Shown one piece after another: positions 1 through 7,732 of a stretch of DNA of 64,000 nucleotides. The notes under the pieces were generated by a model that was given only the letters and a program-made list of their open reading frames with translations, did not search any database and had not been told where the DNA came from. Position 1 is the stretch's first letter, and every line of letters starts with the position of its first letter. A program made the translations under genes and the position numbers. Origin of the DNA: Microcystis aeruginosa NIES-4325 (lineage in GTDB: Bacteria; Cyanobacteriota; Cyanobacteriia; Cyanobacteriales; Microcystaceae); the NCBI RefSeq assembly GCF_008974145.1, contig NZ_BJKP01000005.1:86114-150113 (forward strand), given 5' to 3'.

Positions 1-1
1 A

Positions 2-202
2 GGCAAAAACCGTCAACCGATCATTACTACCCTCACCAGAGTCAGTAAACCGGGCCTGCGAGTTTATTCCAACAGTAAAGACTTACCGCGCGTCCTCGGT
101 GGCATTGGCATCGCCATTGTTTCCACCTCTAAAGGCATTATGACCGATCGCGAAGCCCGTAAACAAAACGTTGGCGGCGAAGTCCTTTGCTACATCTGGT
201 AA
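2..202 (+). CDS. rpsH: 30S ribosomal protein S8, C-terminal part (5' end outside window)
   Basis: Reading from base 2 gives an open frame of 66 residues ending in GGEVLCYIW and a TAA stop. The motifs [26 protein letters not shown] and AR.QNVGGE are the conserved C-terminal half of bacterial S8, which binds 16S rRNA helix 21 in the small subunit and represses the spc operon in other bacteria. It is followed by rplF, the usual spc order. Only the last half is present because the window starts inside the gene. Confidence 0.95.
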   Translation, partial: GKNRQPIITTLTRVSKPGLRVYSNSKDLPRVLGGIGIAIVSTSKGIMTDREARKQNVGGEVLCYIW

Positions 203-307
203 ACAAGGATAAGCTATCAGCCGTCAGCCTTTCCCAGTTTAAACCTGATAGCTGACCCACTGATAACTCTTCCGGGATATCTGACTCACTGATAACTGAT
301 AACTGTT
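203..307 (+). repeat. Heptameric CTGATAA-type repeats between rpsH and rplF
   Basis: The 105-bp gap holds several copies of ACTGATAACTG and diverged forms (TAGCTGACC, ACTCACTGATAAC). The same heptad series recurs at 2311-2376, 16868-16912, 43089-43110, 46870-46924 and 49440-49465. The last copy runs straight into the rplF start, so no clear Shine-Dalgarno sequence is visible before that ATG. Confidence 0.75.
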
Positions 308-868
308 ATGTCTCGTATTGGCAAACGCCCGATTCCTATTCCCAATAAAGTCACCGTCGATATCGATGGTGCTACCGTGACGGTGAAAGGGCCAAAAGGA
401 ACTCTCCAAAGAACCCTACCCACCGCCGTCACCATCAATAAAGATGGCGAAACCATCCTCGTTACCCGTCAAGACGATTCCCGTACCGCCAGAGAACGCC
501 ACGGACTCTGTAGAACTCTAGTAGCCAACATGGTAGAAGGAGTCGCGACTGGCTTTCAAAAACGCCTCGATATCCAAGGGGTGGGCTACCGCGCCCAGTC
601 CCAGGGTAGTAAATTAGTTCTTAATGTTGGTTACAGTAAACCCGTGGAAATGGAGATGCCCGATGGTGTTTCCGTCGCCGTAGAAAATAATACCCAAGTT
701 ATCGTCAGTGGCATCGACAAAGAAGCGGTCGGTAACATTGCCGCTAAAATCCGCGAAGTTCGTCCCCCCGAACCTTATAAAGGAAAAGGGATTCGCTATC
801 TTGGTGAAGTCGTCCGTCGCAAAGTGGGTAAAGCTGGCGGTAAAGGCGGTAAAGGAGGTAAAAAATAA
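308..868 (+). CDS. rplF: 50S ribosomal protein L6
   Basis: A 186-residue protein beginning [15 protein letters not shown], the standard L6 start. It holds two L6 repeats (about 11-82 and 90-165) and the C-terminal signature [14 protein letters not shown]6 sits near the sarcin-ricin loop and the factor-binding site of the large subunit. The C-terminal tail is unusually rich in glycine and lysine ([13 protein letters not shown]), slightly longer than in many bacteria. It is followed after 3 bases by rplR, so the two are co-transcribed and probably translationally coupled. Confidence 0.97.
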   Translation: MSRIGKRPIPIPNKVTVDIDGATVTVKGPKGTLQRTLPTAVTINKDGETILVTRQDDSRTARERHGLCRTLVANMVEGVATGFQKRLDIQGVGYRAQSQGSKLVLNVGYSKPVEMEMPDGVSVAVENNTQVIVSGIDKEAVGNIAAKIREVRPPEPYKGKGIRYLGEVVRRKVGKAGGKGGKGGKK

Positions 869-871
869 ACC

Positions 872-1234
872 ATGAAACTTAGTCGCAAAGAATCAGTCCG
901 TCGTCGTCACCAGCGTGTGCGTCGCAAAATTAATGGCACTGCTGAACGGCCCCGTTTATCCGTATTTCGTTCTAATAACCACATCTACGCCCAAATTATC
1001 GACGACGTAGCCCAACACACCCTTGCGGCCGCTTCTACCCTAGAGGCCACCTTGCGCGGGGAATTAGAGTCCACCGCTACCCAAGAAGCATCGGCTGCCG
1101 TGGGTAAACTGGTGGCCCAACGGGCCCTAGAAAGAGGCATTGAACAAGTGGTTTTTGATCGCGGTGGCAATCTCTATCACGGTCGCGTCAAAGCCTTAGC
1201 AGAAGCGGCTCGGTCAGCCGGCTTAAACTTCTAA
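872..1234 (+). CDS. rplR: 50S ribosomal protein L18
   Basis: A 120-residue protein, the usual length for bacterial L18, which carries 5S rRNA into the large subunit. The basic N-terminus ([19 protein letters not shown]), the [19 protein letters not shown] block and the C-terminal [18 protein letters not shown] motif identify it. It lies 3 bases after rplF and 26 bases before rpsE in the normal spc order. Confidence 0.97.
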   Translation: MKLSRKESVRRRHQRVRRKINGTAERPRLSVFRSNNHIYAQIIDDVAQHTLAAASTLEATLRGELESTATQEASAAVGKLVAQRALERGIEQVVFDRGGNLYHGRVKALAEAARSAGLNF

Positions 1235-1260
1235 AATATCCTTTCAACACTGATAAAACT

Positions 1261-1782
1261 ATGGCAAAACGTCGCAAAGGCAACCGCGAAAAAGAAAAAG
1301 AAACCACTTGGCAAGAGCGGGTCATCCAGATCCGCCGGGTTAGTAAAGTGGTTAAGGGTGGTAAAAAACTCAGCTTCCGGGCTATCGTCGTGGTCGGTAA
1401 TGAAAACGGCCAGGTGGGAGTGGGAGTCGGCAAAGCAGGGGATGTGATCGGGGCCGTCCGTAAAGGTGTGGCCGATGGTAAAAAACAACTAATTGAAGTC
1501 TCCTTAACTAAGGCCAGTTCTATCACTCACCTCACCCGGGGCGCTTCCGGGGGGGCTCAGGTGCTTATGCGTCCGGCTGCCCCAGGAACTGGGGTTATTG
1601 CCGGAGGTGCTGTCCGTACCGTTTTAGAACTAGCCGGGGTGAAAAATATCCTCGCTAAACAACTCGGTAGCGATAACCCCCTCAATAACGCTAGAGCCGC
1701 CGTTAACGCCCTGGAAACTCTCCGCACTTTCTCGGAAGTGGCCAAGGAGCGAGGCGTATCTGTAGAACATTTGTACACCTAG
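1261..1782 (+). CDS. rpsE: 30S ribosomal protein S5
   Basis: A 173-residue protein with the N-terminal double-stranded-RNA-binding-like S5 domain (about 17-80, with [19 protein letters not shown] and [16 protein letters not shown]) and the C-terminal S5 domain (about 95-165, with [11 protein letters not shown] and [17 protein letters not shown]). S5 shapes the mRNA entry site and affects decoding accuracy. The highly charged first 14 residues ([12 protein letters not shown]) are a typical cyanobacterial/plastid extension. It is 10 bases upstream of rplO. Confidence 0.97.
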   Translation: MAKRRKGNREKEKETTWQERVIQIRRVSKVVKGGKKLSFRAIVVVGNENGQVGVGVGKAGDVIGAVRKGVADGKKQLIEVSLTKASSITHLTRGASGGAQVLMRPAAPGTGVIAGGAVRTVLELAGVKNILAKQLGSDNPLNNARAAVNALETLRTFSEVAKERGVSVEHLYT

Positions 1783-1792
1783 AGAAATCACC

Positions 1793-2236
1793 ATGAAACT
1801 CCACGAAATCGCCCCCCAACCGGGGTCAACTAAACGCCGTCGTCGTGTGGGCCGGGGTGTCTCGGCCGGCCAGGGCGCTAGTTGCGGTCTGGGAATGCGC
1901 GGACAAAAATCTCGCTCTGGGACAGGGACTCGTCCCGGTTTTGAGGGGGGACAAATGCCCCTCTATCGTCGGGTGCCGAAATTAAAGCATTTTCCTTTGG
2001 TTAACCCCCGTCAATACACGATCGTTAATCTGAAAAAATTAGCTTCTTTACCCGCTAATACGGAAGTTACCTTGGAAAGTCTCCTCGAAGCTAAAATTCT
2101 CACCAGCAACGACGGCCCTTTAAAAGTTTTGGGTGATGGTGAAATTACCGTTCCCCTCAAGGTGAAGGCCGCCGCTTTTAGCAATAGTGCTAAAGAGAAA
2201 ATTACCGCCGCTCAAGGGACTTGGGAAGAGATATAA
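1793..2236 (+). CDS. rplO: 50S ribosomal protein L15
   Basis: A 147-residue protein with the glycine/arginine-rich N-terminus ([39 protein letters not shown]) and the [14 protein letters not shown] motif of L15. L15 is a late-assembling large-subunit protein. In the family it is normally followed directly by secY. Here a 249-bp leader with repeats intervenes, so secY may have gained its own control. Confidence 0.97.
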   Translation: MKLHEIAPQPGSTKRRRRVGRGVSAGQGASCGLGMRGQKSRSGTGTRPGFEGGQMPLYRRVPKLKHFPLVNPRQYTIVNLKKLASLPANTEVTLESLLEAKILTSNDGPLKVLGDGEITVPLKVKAAAFSNSAKEKITAAQGTWEEI

Positions 2237-2485
2237 ATTTCCCCAGGAGATTACAAGAAGCAGGCGGGGAACGGGCAGCAGCGAGTTTTTTGCTGTGTGC
2301 AGTAAACAGTAATCAGTGAACTGAAAACTCACATCTGATGACTGATAACTGATAACTGATCACTGATAACTGAAGACTGGATTGCTATATCATAAGAAAG
2401 ACAGGGGAAATCTTAAAAAAATCGAGAAAGTTTTCCCCTCGATTACTTTTTCCCATAAAAAAAACTGCACTAGAGGTAACTGTTA
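2237..2485 (+). promoter_or_regulatory. secY leader: heptad repeats and a possible pseudoknot
   Basis: This 249-bp gap holds heptad repeats (2311-2376, ACTGATAACTG units) and then a structured stretch. GGGGAAA at 2404-2410 can pair with TTTCCCC at 2432-2438, while AATCGA at 2420-2425, inside that loop, can pair with TCGATT at 2439-2444, which gives an H-type pseudoknot topology. A run of T follows at 2447-2451. Whether it folds or regulates secY is inference. Confidence 0.35.
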
Positions 2486-3805
2486 ATGGTCGTTAGTCGT
2501 GATAAGGCTCCCACGGCACAGGAAACGTTTATGCAAATGGCACAGGCGGCCGGTTTACGCGGTCGCTTGTTGATTACATTGGGTTTACTGATTCTGCTCC
2601 GTTTTGGGATGTTTGTACCGATCCCCGGTTTGGATCGGGCAAGATTAGCAGAAATTATTCAAAGTAACGCCGCTTTGGGAATCCTTGACCTGTTTACTGG
2701 GGGAGGATTATCGACGTTAGGGATTTTTGCCCTCGGCATTCTTCCCTATATCAACGCCTCAATTATCGTGCAACTGCTCACCGCTGCCCTTCCTTCTTTG
2801 GAAGATTTACAGAAAAATGAAGGAGAAGCAGGACGGCGAAAAATTGCCCAAATTACCCGTTATGTTGCCTTTGGTTGGGCAATTATTCAAAGTATCGGTA
2901 TTACTCTCGGTTTATTGGTGGCTAACGGTGTTGTGGCTGGAACTTTACCCTCGATCGCCGCTACGGTTCTCGCTTTAGTGGCTGGTTCTATGTTCGTGAT
3001 GTGGATTTCGGAACTGATCACAGAACGCGGTCTGGGAAATGGAGCATCTTTGCTGATTTTTGTCAACATTGTCGCTGTTTTACCAAAAACCCTCGGTGAT
3101 ACGATTACTTTTGCCCAACAGGGTGGCCGACAAGCGATCGCTCAAGTGGTGATTCTCTTGCTGGTTTTCTTGGTGATGATTATCGGCATTGTTTTTGTTC
3201 AGGAGGGAACCCGTCGGATTCCGATTGTTTCTGCCCGTCGTCAGGTGGGTCGTCGTCTCTATCGGGAAAGAACCAGTTATCTACCCCTACGACTCAATCA
3301 AGGGGGCGTGATGCCGATTATTTTCGCCTCGGCAGTGTTGGTCTTACCTTTCCAATTGGTGCAAGCTTTACCCACGGATAACCCGGTCGGCCAGGTTTTA
3401 GTCCAGTTGGTTAATGCCCTGCGTCCCGATAGTTGGGGTTATGTGGCTTTTTATAGCTTACTGATTCTCGGTTTTAGTTTCTTCTACGCTTCCCTGATCG
3501 TTAACCCCAAGGATATGTCCCAAAACCTGAAAAAAATGGGAACCAGTATTCCGGGGATTCGTCCGGGGACCGCTACTACTAATTATCTGGAAGGGGTGCT
3601 GAATCGTCTCACCCTTTTGGGCGCTCTCTTTTTAAGTTTGGTGGCTACCGTGCCGACTGTAGTAGAAAGCGCCACCGGTGTCACCACTTTTCGCGGTTTG
3701 GGGGCAACTTCCCTGTTAATTCTGGTGGGGGTGGCGATCGATACGGCGAAACAAATTCAAACCTATGTCATCTCTCAACGCTATGAGGGCATGATTAAAC
3801 AGTAG
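2486..3805 (+). CDS. secY: Preprotein translocase subunit SecY
   Basis: A 439-residue polytopic membrane protein with about ten hydrophobic segments, normal for SecY. Typical blocks are RFGMFVPIPGLD near residues 39-50, FALGILPYINASIIVQLL (plug/TM2 area), GLGNGASLLIFVNI, and the cytoplasmic loop RRIPIVSARRQVGRR. SecY forms the channel of the Sec translocon in the plasma and thylakoid membranes. The start ATG at 2486 follows GAGGTAACTGTTA. A likely terminator lies just after the stop. Confidence 0.97.
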   Translation: MVVSRDKAPTAQETFMQMAQAAGLRGRLLITLGLLILLRFGMFVPIPGLDRARLAEIIQSNAALGILDLFTGGGLSTLGIFALGILPYINASIIVQLLTAALPSLEDLQKNEGEAGRRKIAQITRYVAFGWAIIQSIGITLGLLVANGVVAGTLPSIAATVLALVAGSMFVMWISELITERGLGNGASLLIFVNIVAVLPKTLGDTITFAQQGGRQAIAQVVILLLVFLVMIIGIVFVQEGTRRIPIVSARRQVGRRLYRERTSYLPLRLNQGGVMPIIFASAVLVLPFQLVQALPTDNPVGQVLVQLVNALRPDSWGYVAFYSLLILGFSFFYASLIVNPKDMSQNLKKMGTSIPGIRPGTATTNYLEGVLNRLTLLGALFLSLVATVPTVVESATGVTTFRGLGATSLLILVGVAIDTAKQIQTYVISQRYEGMIKQ

Positions 3806-3817
3806 TTAGATAGTCAG

Positions 3818-3851
3818 CCAGTGACCTTTTAGCGGTTGCTGGTTATTTTTT
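3818..3851 (+). terminator. Probable intrinsic terminator after secY
   Basis: CCAGTGACC (3818-3826) pairs with GGTTGCTGG (3834-3842), nine pairs including two G-U, with a 7-base loop, followed by TTATTTTTT. It lies 12 bases after the secY stop and 26 bases before adk, so adk may be partly uncoupled from secY. Confidence 0.5.
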
Positions 3852-3876
3852 CCCTTAAAACCCTATATTTAATCCC

Positions 3877-4443
3877 ATGAGCAAACGGATCGGTGTGATA
3901 TTTTTGGGACCGCCCGGATCGGGAAAAGGAACCCAAGCGGCAAAATTAGCGGAATCTCTGACGATTCCCCATATTTCTACCGGTGAAATTTTACGTCAAG
4001 CAATTACAGAGAAGACAGAACTTGGTCAGCAGGCACAAGCTTATGTGGAAAAGGGCGAATTAGTCCCGGATGAGTTGTTATTGGGTTTAATTCAGGAACG
4101 TTTAAAACAGCCTGACAGTTCTAAGGGTTGGATTCTTGATGGTTTTCCCCGCACGGTGGCACAGGCGAGCTTTTTAGACGCATTACTGGAGGAATTGGCC
4201 GATAGTTACACATTTGTGCTTAATTTGGCTGTACCAGATACGGTCTTAATTGAGCGTCTTATGCAACGCGGTCGTCAAGATGATACTCAAGAAACGATCT
4301 CCCGTCGCCTACAGGTTTATATCGACCAAACTGCCCCCGTTTTAGATTATTACGGTCAAAAAGGGACTCTTAACCATATCGACGGTAATCAACCTATGGA
4401 CGCGGTTACGGCGGCTTTAACAGCAGTTGTCATTCCTGGGTAA
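3877..4443 (+). CDS. adk: Adenylate kinase
   Basis: A 188-residue kinase that interconverts ATP + AMP and 2 ADP. The P-loop GPPGSGKGTQ is at residues 11-20, the AMP-binding region HISTGEILR follows near 33-41, and DGFPRT lies near 89-94. The LID segment (RGRQDDTQETISRRL) is the short, zinc-free form. Position after secY is the conserved order. In many cyanobacteria infA, rpsM, rpsK, rpoA and rplQ follow, but here the next gene is glmS after 680 bp, so the operon ends at adk. Confidence 0.96.
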   Translation: MSKRIGVIFLGPPGSGKGTQAAKLAESLTIPHISTGEILRQAITEKTELGQQAQAYVEKGELVPDELLLGLIQERLKQPDSSKGWILDGFPRTVAQASFLDALLEELADSYTFVLNLAVPDTVLIERLMQRGRQDDTQETISRRLQVYIDQTAPVLDYYGQKGTLNHIDGNQPMDAVTAALTAVVIPG

Positions 4444-4450
4444 AGTTTAC

Positions 4451-4544
4451 TGGCTCTCTTGAACAAACCACAAAGACACAAAGGACCCCAAGATCGATCG
4501 CTCCTATATAAGTTAAACTGATCACACAAAGAATAAGAGAGCCA
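4451..4544 (+). repeat. MITE-like repeat, copy A (with perfect 10-bp inverted ends)
   Basis: A 94-bp element bounded by TGGCTCTCTT (4451-4460) and its exact inverse AAGAGAGCCA (4535-4544). The interior (ACCACAAAGACACAAAGG, then TATATAAGTTAAACT) recurs at 7567-7625 on the opposite strand and at 18876-18960. It encodes nothing, so it fits a non-autonomous mobile element. Confidence 0.7.
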
Positions 4545-4634
4545 ATTTACCTCCGAATCAATTCAGTAATCAGTCATCAGTCAGTAAAAATTACAACTTT
4601 TCATAAGTTTTTTATATCAAACAAGCGTTAATAG

Positions 4635-4956
4635 TTGAGAATATTTAAATTTACACTTCGCAATATTTATCTTTTCTTAAGAATTTATTGAAAATAATTC
4701 TCATTTGTTTACGAGGTTGCAATAGTTCCAGCGATTATGGTATAATTTCGCAGTATGAAGTGATGGGATATTCTGTGCTTTTTAGGGTTTTTAGCCGTCT
4801 GTTGATCCTGAAAACCCTTGCTAAATCTACACTCACCTATTCAGCAACAGCAATAAATGGCGGTTAAAGAGCCTTTTAAAACCAAACCGGTTGATCAATT
4901 AATTGTGTAGTTTTGTTGCAAAGAGAAAGTTTTTTTGACAAAAAGAACAAAGTGTG
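4635..4956 (+). other. Non-coding block A, related to 46507-46792
   Basis: Bases 4635-4749 align almost without gaps to 46507-46620 (shared GAGAATATTTAAATT, CGCAATATTTA and TTCTTAAGAATT). Bases 4903-4956 align to 46741-46792 (GTGTAGTTTT, AGTTTTTTTGACAAAAAG). The middle is much more diverged. A good sigma70-type promoter, TTGCAA (4717-4722), 18 bp, TATAAT (4741-4746), lies at the end of the first conserved part. It could be a promoter/leader for glmS or a small RNA gene. No ORF was found. Confidence 0.45.
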
Positions 4957-5123
4957 CTGCTGAGTGATCTATATTGCTTGTATTTATTCTCCCCACACCC
5001 CACATCCCAATCTCCTAGAAGGGAAACTTTACCCTTACCCCTGCGTCTTGAGGCTCTAAGCAAACAAGCGCCACGCTTGCGATAGAATAGATCGGACTTA
5101 GCCTAAATGGGGTGAGCGAAAGA

Positions 5124-7025
5124 ATGTGCGGAATTGTTGGCTATATCGGAACCCAAACAGCGATCGATATTCTCCTAGCTGGATTGGAACGTTTAGAATA
5201 TCGGGGTTATGATTCGGCAGGGATTGCCACAATTCTTGAAGGTGAATTACATCGAGTCCGCGCCCAGGGAAAACTCTACAATCTGCGGGAAAAATTAGAA
5301 CAGGAAGTTAATCCCTCCCAAATTGGCATCGGTCACACCCGTTGGGCAACCCACGGCAAACCCGTAGAAAGTAATGCCCATCCCCACACCGATAACAGTC
5401 AACGGGTGGCAGTGGTACAGAATGGCATTGTCGAAAATTTTCAGGCATTAAGAACAGAATTAAAGGAAAAAGGCTGTATATTTGACTCGGAAACCGACAC
5501 AGAAGTTATTCCCCATCTAATTGCCAGTTATCTACCCAAACCTAGCGATGAAGAAGACTTGGGGGTGAGTCCTTTCCTCAAGGCAGTTTTAAGGGCAATT
5601 GAACGTTTAGAGGGTGCTTTTGCCCTGGGGGTGATTAGTCCCGATTATCCCGATGAATTGATTGTCGTGCGGCAACACGCTCCTTTAATCATCGGTTTTG
5701 GTCAAGGGGAGTTTTTCTGTGCCTCCGATGTGAGTGCTTTAGTTCCCCATACCCGGGCGGTGCTGTCCCTTGATAATGGCGAAATCGCTCGGTTAACACC
5801 CTTGGGAGTAGAAATCTATAATTTTGAAGGGAAAAGAGTCCGTAAAAGCCCCAGAGTCCTCGATTGGAGTCCGACCAACGTAGAAAAACAGGGTTATCGT
5901 CACTTCATGCTCAAGGAAATCCACGAACAACCAGGAGTGGTGCGCGACTGTTTAGGGACCTATCTGCATCCCCATTGGACAGCACAAAACGAAGGTAATG
6001 TCAACCCGATAAATATTAATTTTTCTGAAGAAATTTACGATAATTTAGAACATATTCAGATTTTAGCCTGTGGAACCAGTTGGCACGCTAGTTTAGTCGG
6101 TAAATACTTGATCGAACAGTTGGCAGGTATTCCCACAAGGGTACAGTACGCCTCGGAATTTCGCTATGCACCCACCCCCCTGATGCCCAATACTTTAACT
6201 ATCGGGGTGACGCAATCGGGGGAAACAGCCGACACTTTAGCGGCGTTGGAAACGGAAAAACAGCGTCGTTTAGGATTAGGAAAAAAATATCAGGCCCGGA
6301 TTATCGGTATTACCAATCGCCCCGAAAGTACCCTAGCACAAATGGTCGATCAGATTATTAATACCCAAGCGGGGATCGAGATCGGAGTGGCGGCAACTAA
6401 GAGTTTTACCGCCCAGTTATTGGGTTTTTATCTCTTAGCTTTGGATTTGTCCTATCGTCGTCAAACTCTGTCCTTAGAGAGAATCGAGGAAATTATTAAT
6501 CAAATGCGATCGCTGCCAAGGTTGATCGAAACTGTCCTAGAAAAACAGGAAAAAGCGATCGAAGAATTGGCCCATGAATTTAACGACACCCAGGACTTTA
6601 TTTTCTTGGGACGGGGGATTAATTTCCCCATTGCCTTGGAAGGGGCCTTAAAACTCAAAGAAATCAGTTATATTCATGCGGAAGGCTATCCAGCCGGAGA
6701 AATGAAACACGGACCGATTGCGCTTTTAGATGCAAAAGTTCCCGTAGTGGCGATTGCGATGCCGGGGATAGTTTATGATAAGGTTCTCTCCAATGCACAG
6801 GAAGCAAAAGCCAGGGATGCGCGGTTATTGGGAGTAGTTGCTGACAACGATACGGAAGCACCAAAAGTCTTTAATGATTTGTTGTATGTGCCGGAAGTTG
6901 AGGAATTATTATCGCCAATTTTAACGGTAATTCCCCTACAATTGCTCTCCTATCATATCGCCTACCGTCGCGGTTTAGACGTGGATCAGCCGCGCAATTT
7001 AGCCAAAAGTGTCACGGTAGAATAA
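5124..7025 (+). CDS. glmS: Glutamine--fructose-6-phosphate aminotransferase (isomerizing)
   Basis: GlmS makes glucosamine-6-phosphate from fructose-6-phosphate and glutamine, the first step towards UDP-GlcNAc for peptidoglycan and lipopolysaccharide. The start must be ATG 5124 and not the in-frame GTG at 5112, because the catalytic cysteine has to be residue 2 after Met removal (MCGIVGYIG). The resulting 633 residues hold a class II glutamine amidotransferase domain (1 to about 240, with HTRWATHG and the NGIVEN motif) and two SIS sugar-isomerase domains (CGTSWHAS, SQSGETADT; C-terminal end LAKSVTVE). It is monocistronic with a long upstream non-coding region. Confidence 0.96.
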   Translation: MCGIVGYIGTQTAIDILLAGLERLEYRGYDSAGIATILEGELHRVRAQGKLYNLREKLEQEVNPSQIGIGHTRWATHGKPVESNAHPHTDNSQRVAVVQNGIVENFQALRTELKEKGCIFDSETDTEVIPHLIASYLPKPSDEEDLGVSPFLKAVLRAIERLEGAFALGVISPDYPDELIVVRQHAPLIIGFGQGEFFCASDVSALVPHTRAVLSLDNGEIARLTPLGVEIYNFEGKRVRKSPRVLDWSPTNVEKQGYRHFMLKEIHEQPGVVRDCLGTYLHPHWTAQNEGNVNPININFSEEIYDNLEHIQILACGTSWHASLVGKYLIEQLAGIPTRVQYASEFRYAPTPLMPNTLTIGVTQSGETADTLAALETEKQRRLGLGKKYQARIIGITNRPESTLAQMVDQIINTQAGIEIGVAATKSFTAQLLGFYLLALDLSYRRQTLSLERIEEIINQMRSLPRLIETVLEKQEKAIEELAHEFNDTQDFIFLGRGINFPIALEGALKLKEISYIHAEGYPAGEMKHGPIALLDAKVPVVAIAMPGIVYDKVLSNAQEAKARDARLLGVVADNDTEAPKVFNDLLYVPEVEELLSPILTVIPLQLLSYHIAYRRGLDVDQPRNLAKSVTVE

Positions 7026-7040
7026 GGTTCGGTTGGGTGA

Positions 7041-7086
7041 GATTCAGCTAATCTAAGGATAGGCGGTTAAAATGCGTCCTAGCTTA
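7041..7086 (+). repeat. AGGATAGGCGG repeat, copy 1
   Basis: A 46-bp core (GATTCAGCTAATCTAAGG, then ATAGGCGGTTAAAATGCGTC, ending AGCTTA) directly after glmS. Close copies are at 20258-20303 on the same strand and 14565-14610 on the opposite strand. It is a dispersed intergenic repeat. Confidence 0.7.
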
Positions 7087-7104
7087 CATGGACATTTTAA
7101 TTTT

Positions 7105-7368
7105 TTATTCTTGATAAACATCTTGTCGGTGTCCGATTCTAGTAACCTTTATGATTTTATCATTATCCTCTATTGTGTAAACAATGCGGTAATCACCAAC
7201 ACGAAGCCGATACATTTTATCTTCTCCTTTTAGTTTTACAACACCAGAGGGACGGGGATATTGCTGTAATTTCTCAAGACTGTCACTCACCCTTTGCCTA
7301 ATCGAAGAAGGTAATTTTTAAAATTCTTTAGCCGCAGAGGTTTTCAATCGAATTTGATAATTACTCAT
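7105..7368 (-). pseudogene. RelE/ParE-type toxin interrupted by one nonsense codon
   Basis: Reading the minus strand from ATG 7368 gives MSNYQIRLKTSAAKEF, then a TAA stop at 7320-7318 (codon 17), then in the same frame KLPSSIRQRVSDSLEKLQQ and on to GHRQDVYQE, 87 codons in all. The second part has the RelE core: LKGEDKMYRLRVGDYRIVY and VTRIGHR. In the family this position is normally lysine (EFKKLP), so one A-to-T change (AAA to TAA) explains the stop. RelE-like toxins cleave mRNA on the ribosome. Restart at the GTG at 7290 would give only 61 residues without the first helix, probably inactive. The ATG overlaps the end of the antitoxin gene by 8 bases, the usual TA arrangement. Confidence 0.85.
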
Positions 7369-7552
7369 CGAATGTATTTTCTGTTTCTAATTCTTGTTTT
7401 AATTCATCCCAAGAAATTTCTGATTCATTTTCTCGACTACGAGAGATTAAAATATCAGAAAAGTCTTCCCAAAGCTCTCCCCATTCTTCTAAGTCAATGA
7501 GAACAGCTTTCTTTTCCCCTTTTTCATTAATCACAAAGTTAATTCCTTTCAT
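7361..7552 (-). CDS. Antitoxin of a RelBE-type pair (Phd/YefM-like small protein)
   Basis: A 63-residue acidic protein, MKGINFVINEKGEKKAVLIDLEE, ending ENTFDE. The N-terminal part has the beta-rich pattern of small cyanobacterial antitoxins paired with RelE toxins (NFVINEKGEKKAVLIDL.EWGELWEDF). The acidic C-terminus would wrap the toxin. It is upstream of and overlaps the broken toxin gene. By analogy with other TA pairs the antitoxin probably represses its own promoter. The exact antitoxin family is uncertain. Confidence 0.75.
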   Translation of the reverse strand: MKGINFVINEKGEKKAVLIDLEEWGELWEDFSDILISRSRENESEISWDELKQELETENTFDE

Positions 7553-7566
7553 AATTGTTCGATAAT

Positions 7567-7625
7567 TTTAACTTATATAGAAGCGATCGATCTTTGTGTC
7601 CTTTGTGTCTTTGTGGTTCATTCCA
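7567..7625 (-). repeat. MITE-like repeat, copy B (partial)
   Basis: The reverse complement reads TGAACCACAAAGACACAAAG, GACACAAAGATCGATCGCTT, then TATATAAGTTAAA, matching the interior of 4451-4544 and 18876-18960. The terminal inverted repeats are missing. It lies upstream of the antitoxin gene and between it and hsdM. Confidence 0.7.
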
Positions 7626-7732
7626 CCCCCTAGCCAGTTTTAGAATATATTTTACCCAGAAAACCTAAGAGACACCCCGATTTTCAGTACAATATTACTG
7701 CAATATTAAAAGCAGTGAACAAATAAACAGCG

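Noticed and set aside
1188..1526. Minus-strand ORFs within the ribosomal-protein genes
   Set aside because: They are shadows of rplR and rpsE in other frames and lack any family features.
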